This document shows, piece by piece, positions 61,426 through 64,000 of a DNA stretch of 64,000 nt. A program made the position numbers and the translations under genes. This DNA comes from Corallococcus coralloides DSM 2259. GTDB taxonomy: Bacteria > Myxococcota > Myxococcia > Myxococcales > Myxococcaceae. Position 1 is the first letter of the stretch; every line of letters starts with the position of its first letter. The stretch is taken from NCBI RefSeq assembly GCF_000255295.1, contig NC_017030.1:7352328-7416327 (forward strand). The letters run 5' to 3'. The notes beneath the pieces are model-generated. The model did no database searches, was not told the DNA's origin, and was given only the letters and a program-made list of their open reading frames with translations.

Positions 61426-62616
61426 ATGCGCGCGCCTTCCGTGATGCGTCTCGTCCTGCTGTCCGTGCCCCTCTGCTCCGCGCCCGCATGGGCCATCGAG
61501 CGCTGCTCGTTCCAGGGCAAGCCCATCAACCTGGACAACGGCAACTCCACCGCGAAGCTCACCGGCACCGTGCGCTGCGTGGACGAGGACACGAAGAAGG
61601 AGACGCACACCGTCTCGTTCAAGAACGGCAAGCAGGACGGCTGGGAGGTGCGCCGCTGGTCCGACGGCCGCGCCGTGGAGCAGGAGTACAAGGCCGGCAA
61701 GCGCCACGGCGGATTCAAGCGCTACGAGGACGGCCGGCTGGTGGAGACCAGCCATTACGTGGACGACAACGAGCAGGGCGAGTCGCTGCGCTACCACCCC
61801 AACGGCAAGGTGTCCCGGCGCGTGGACCGGCAGCCGGAGGACGAGAAGAGCACCTACGAGGACTACGACGAGACCGGGCGGCTCACCAAGGCGGGCTGCG
61901 GCCTGCGCTCGTCGTGGGAGGCGGGCCTGAAGGACTGTGTCTGGAAGGGGCCCTCGCCGCTGGTGTTCTTCCATCCCAACGGCCAGAAGCGCGCCGTCAT
62001 CCCGCTGAAGAACGGACGGCGCGACGGCGTGACGGAGCTCTTCGACAAGGACGGGCAGCGCACCGCGACCCACGCGTACGCCGCGGGCGTGCTCGACGGC
62101 GTGAGCACGCGGTACGCCGCCGGGAAGGCCCTCACCTCCACGACCTGGGTCCAGGGCCAGAGGGAGGGCGACGAGACGGAGTTCTTCAACGACGGCGGCA
62201 AGAAGCAGGTCGTCACCTGGAAGGACCGCCAGCAGGTGAAGCGCGTGGAGTACTTCCAGAACGGCGAGCGCAAGCATGAGCTCGTCGTGACCGGAGACCG
62301 CGCGGTGGAGTCCTACTTCGAGGACGACGGCTCACTGCGCGAGCGGCGGAATCTGCTCAAGGGTGACTTCCACAACGGCTTCGACCCCGATGGCGTGACG
62401 GAGGCCTTCTTCCCGGACGGCGGCACGGAGCGCCGCGAGCACTACGTGAAGGGCAAGGCGGAAGGCCGGCGCCAGGTGTGGGCGGAGAACGGCACCCTCG
62501 TCGAGGACTCGCAGTGGACGAAGGACCGCGTCACCACGCGCAAGCGCTGGAACCCCGACGGCGGACTCGTGGAGGACGAGGCCTTCCACGAGGACGGCTC
62601 GCGCAAGAAGAAGTAG
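61426..62616 (+). CDS. Exported repeat protein, MORN/YwqK-like
   Basis: A 396-residue protein with a signal peptide (MRLVLLSVPLCSAPAWA). The mature part contains many MORN-type repeats of about 22 residues, with the pattern YFxNGxRxGxxxxYxxxG (for example FKNGKQDGWEVRRW, YKAGKRHGGFKRYEDGR, LKNGRRDGVTELF). Databases often name this fold toxin-antitoxin YwqK antitoxin, but no toxin is adjacent and the protein is exported. A structural or cell-envelope role is more likely. The ATG at 61426 or 61444 is possible. Confidence 0.82.
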   Translation: MRAPSVMRLVLLSVPLCSAPAWAIERCSFQGKPINLDNGNSTAKLTGTVRCVDEDTKKETHTVSFKNGKQDGWEVRRWSDGRAVEQEYKAGKRHGGFKRYEDGRLVETSHYVDDNEQGESLRYHPNGKVSRRVDRQPEDEKSTYEDYDETGRLTKAGCGLRSSWEAGLKDCVWKGPSPLVFFHPNGQKRAVIPLKNGRRDGVTELFDKDGQRTATHAYAAGVLDGVSTRYAAGKALTSTTWVQGQREGDETEFFNDGGKKQVVTWKDRQQVKRVEYFQNGERKHELVVTGDRAVESYFEDDGSLRERRNLLKGDFHNGFDPDGVTEAFFPDGGTERREHYVKGKAEGRRQVWAENGTLVEDSQWTKDRVTTRKRWNPDGGLVEDEAFHEDGSRKKK

Positions 62617-62648
62617 CAGGCGCGCGAGGGAGCGCCGTCTTGACGGAG

Positions 62649-62675
62649 GATGACGGCAAGATTACTGCCATCATC
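62649..62675. promoter_or_regulatory. Near-perfect palindrome upstream of the TetR gene, probable operator
   Basis: GATGACGGCA (62649-62658), a 7-base gap and TGCCATCATC (62666-62675) form an inverted repeat with one mismatch in ten, 4 bases before the TetR start. A TTGACG -35-like hexamer is at 62640-62645. TetR regulators commonly bind their own promoter at sites of this kind. Binding by this TetR protein is inferred. Confidence 0.5.
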
Positions 62676-62679
62676 CATC

Positions 62680-63264
62680 ATGACCCAGAAGACGGAGCAG
62701 AAGCAGAAGTCGCATGACGCCATCCTCGCGTCCGCCGCCACGCTGCTCCTGGAGCGCGGCATCCAGGCCAGCTCCATCATGGACGTGATGAAGGGAGCCG
62801 GCCTCACGGTGGGCGGCTTCTACGGGCACTTCGACTCGAAGGAGCACCTGTTCACGGAGACCCTCCGGAGCACCGCCCGCACGGCGTGGAACGCGCTCCT
62901 GCGCAAGGCGAAGGAGGACGCGCCGGACGCGCCCGCGCTGAAGGTGCTGGAGCGCTACCTGTCGCGCAAGCACCGCGACGCCGCCACCCCCACCTGTCCC
63001 CTGCCCAGCATCACCGCGGAGGTGTCGCGCGCGGGGGAGCCCTACCGGGGCGGGCTGGAGGCGGAGCTGCAGGAGTTCGTCCGCTCGTACGCGGAGCTGC
63101 TGCCGTCCGGGGCGCGGCGCCGGGAGAAGGCGCTGGCCGCCATCGCGCTCATGTACGGCGCCCTGTCGCTGGCGCGCGCCGTGCGCGGCACGAAGCTGGG
63201 GGACGAGTTCCTGGACGCGGCCAGGAAGCTGGGCGCGGAGCTGCTGACGAAGGAGGGGACCTGA
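62680..63264 (+). CDS. TetR family transcriptional regulator
   Basis: A 194-residue repressor. The N-terminal HTH is DAILASAATLLLERGIQASSIMDVMKGAGLTVGGFYGHFDSKEHLF. The C-terminal ligand domain (about 60-194) contains CPLPSITAEVSR and ALAAIALMYGALSLARAV. It starts at ATG 62680, just after the palindrome, so the transcript has a very short leader. No target gene is adjacent; the next gene is convergent. It may act on a distant locus. Confidence 0.9.
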   Translation: MTQKTEQKQKSHDAILASAATLLLERGIQASSIMDVMKGAGLTVGGFYGHFDSKEHLFTETLRSTARTAWNALLRKAKEDAPDAPALKVLERYLSRKHRDAATPTCPLPSITAEVSRAGEPYRGGLEAELQEFVRSYAELLPSGARRREKALAAIALMYGALSLARAVRGTKLGDEFLDAARKLGAELLTKEGT

Positions 63265-63295
63265 AGCCCGACCCCCTCCCCGTCTCAGACCATCA

Positions 63296-64000
63296 TCAGT
63301 CGCGCTGGATGGCGCCCTTCGGGACCAGGATGACGACCTCCTTGCAGTCCGAATAGATGATGGAGTTCATGGACTGGTAGTTGTGGGTCGTCTTGCCGCC
63401 GTTGCGCACGATGCCCATGTCGTTGCCCTTGGAGCCGCCGCTGTAGTCCCAGCCGTGGCGCGACTGGAAGATGATGGCGCCGTCCGGCACCTTCCCGTCC
63501 GCGACGAGCTTGCGGTACTGGTCCGCGGTCACGACGTTCGCGGTGGCGTTGCCGTACGGGCTCTTGATGGCCTTCTGCTGGGCACCCGGGAACGGGATGG
63601 ACTCCCAGCCATTGCGCAGCATCTGCGCCATGCCGCCGCGGGGGTTGTTCGGGTCGTTGCCCGTCGCCGCCGGCGTGTTCGGGATGCCCAGCCGGGTCAT
63701 GTTGTCCAGCGTGGTGCGCACGCAGTAGCCCGTCTGGCCGTTGTTCAGGCGCGAGGTGGCCAGCTTCTGCAGCGTGGGGTCGTTGGTGTTGATGCGGACG
63801 CCGTTGCCCAGCACCGCGCCATTGTTGTTCGTGCCCTGGGTGTTCGTCGTGCCCTGGGTGTTCGTCGTGCCCTGGGTGTTCGTCGTGCCCTGGGTGTTCG
63901 TCGTGCCGCCGGGGCGGTTGCCCTGCAGCGCCCGGAGCGTGTCGGGGCCGACCTGGCCCGCGTTGTTGCCCGCCCTCACGCCGTTCGCCCGCTGGAAGTC
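63296..64000 (-). CDS. Peptidoglycan-binding protein with C-terminal CHAP/NlpC-like domain, partial at right edge
   Basis: The 234 visible residues run off the right edge. The first residues, DFQRANGVRAGNNAGQVGPDTLRALQG, are the C-terminal half of a PG_binding_1 domain. Then comes a linker with four TTNTQG repeats. The C-terminal domain has a conserved cysteine (NNGQTGYCVRTTLDNM), His (SRHGWDYSGG) and NDMGIVRNGG, a pattern seen in CHAP or NlpC/P60-like peptidases. Role: cell-wall binding and possibly cleavage. The start is outside the window. Confidence 0.7.
   Translation of the reverse strand, partial: DFQRANGVRAGNNAGQVGPDTLRALQGNRPGGTTNTQGTTNTQGTTNTQGTTNTQGTNNNGAVLGNGVRINTNDPTLQKLATSRLNNGQTGYCVRTTLDNMTRLGIPNTPAATGNDPNNPRGGMAQMLRNGWESIPFPGAQQKAIKSPYGNATANVVTADQYRKLVADGKVPDGAIIFQSRHGWDYSGGSKGNDMGIVRNGGKTTHNYQSMNSIIYSDCKEVVILVPKGAIQRD
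63833..63904. repeat. Four exact 18-bp tandem repeats encoding TTNTQG
   Basis: Four identical 18-bp units (GCCCTGGGTGTTCGTCGT on the plus strand) occur in frame within the peptidoglycan-binding gene, forming a flexible linker. Copy number is likely to vary between strains through slippage. Confidence 0.85.

Noticed and set aside
61426-62616. Toxin-antitoxin system
   Set aside because: The YwqK antitoxin name comes from the repeat fold. The protein has a signal peptide and there is no toxin gene beside it.
63833-63904. A CRISPR-like repeat array
   Set aside because: The units are contiguous 18-bp repeats without spacers, in frame inside a gene, with no cas genes.

Overview
The window is about 70% GC, densely packed, with strong third-position GC bias. 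Gene content is typical of a fruiting myxobacterium of the Myxococcaceae (Corallococcus or Myxococcus type): a membrane-anchored Ser/Thr kinase, a PEGA protein, a lipoprotein chitinase, several secreted peptidases, a large NRPS and an aryl polyene pigment cluster. This placement is inferred from gene families; there is no rRNA or other taxonomic marker. I saw no tRNA, rRNA, CRISPR array, insertion sequence or phage gene.

Layout. 1-3236 (minus): Ser/Thr kinase, PEGA protein and the start of a TonB-dependent receptor. 3403-7517 (plus): an MHS-type MFS transporter, then a two-domain KaiC-like ATPase coupled to a receiver-histidine kinase. 7612-19245 (plus): an MFS exporter and a three-module NRPS (C-A-T, C-A-T, C-A-T-TE) that probably make and export one small peptide. 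19252-24452 (minus): a GT-C-like membrane protein, a GH18 chitinase with a ricin-type lectin domain, and a CstA/YbdD-type pyruvate or peptide uptake pair. 24541-33134: S41 peptidase lipoprotein, a basic DUF6321-like protein, a Baeyer-Villiger-type flavin monooxygenase, a WYL regulator with a palindromic operator, a lone family B DNA polymerase and a GtrII-like membrane protein.

33393-51061 is the centrepiece. An MdcG-like prosthetic-group transferase gene is followed, behind a candidate promoter, by about 19 tightly overlapping plus-strand genes forming a complete aryl polyene (APE/flexirubin/xanthomonadin-type) pathway: chain-length factor, two ketosynthases, ketoreductase, two dehydratase domains (one fused to the AMP-ligase), two ACPs, thioesterase, two acyltransferases, a glycosyltransferase, a LolA-like carrier, an MMPL exporter, a DUF3261 lipoprotein, an MIO-type aromatic amino acid lyase and a halogenase-like flavoprotein. 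The lyase implies an aryl starter made from an amino acid, and the flavoprotein suggests a modified aryl head. The operon ends at a GC-rich hairpin shared with a convergent gene.

51092-64000 is mixed: an orphan membrane protein, an S15-like secreted hydrolase behind a sigma70-like promoter whose -35 lies in a perfect palindrome, a GNAT acetyltransferase, a DUF2243 pair, an M13 metallopeptidase lipoprotein, an O-methyltransferase with a LysR regulator, a degraded second O-methyltransferase, an S8 peptidase, a MORN/YwqK-like repeat protein, a TetR regulator with an upstream palindrome, and a truncated peptidoglycan-binding protein at the right edge.

Start codons were chosen by Shine-Dalgarno spacing, signal peptides and overlap with the previous gene. 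Several are GTG or TTG. Long antisense ORFs over the NRPS and polymerase were treated as high-GC shadows.
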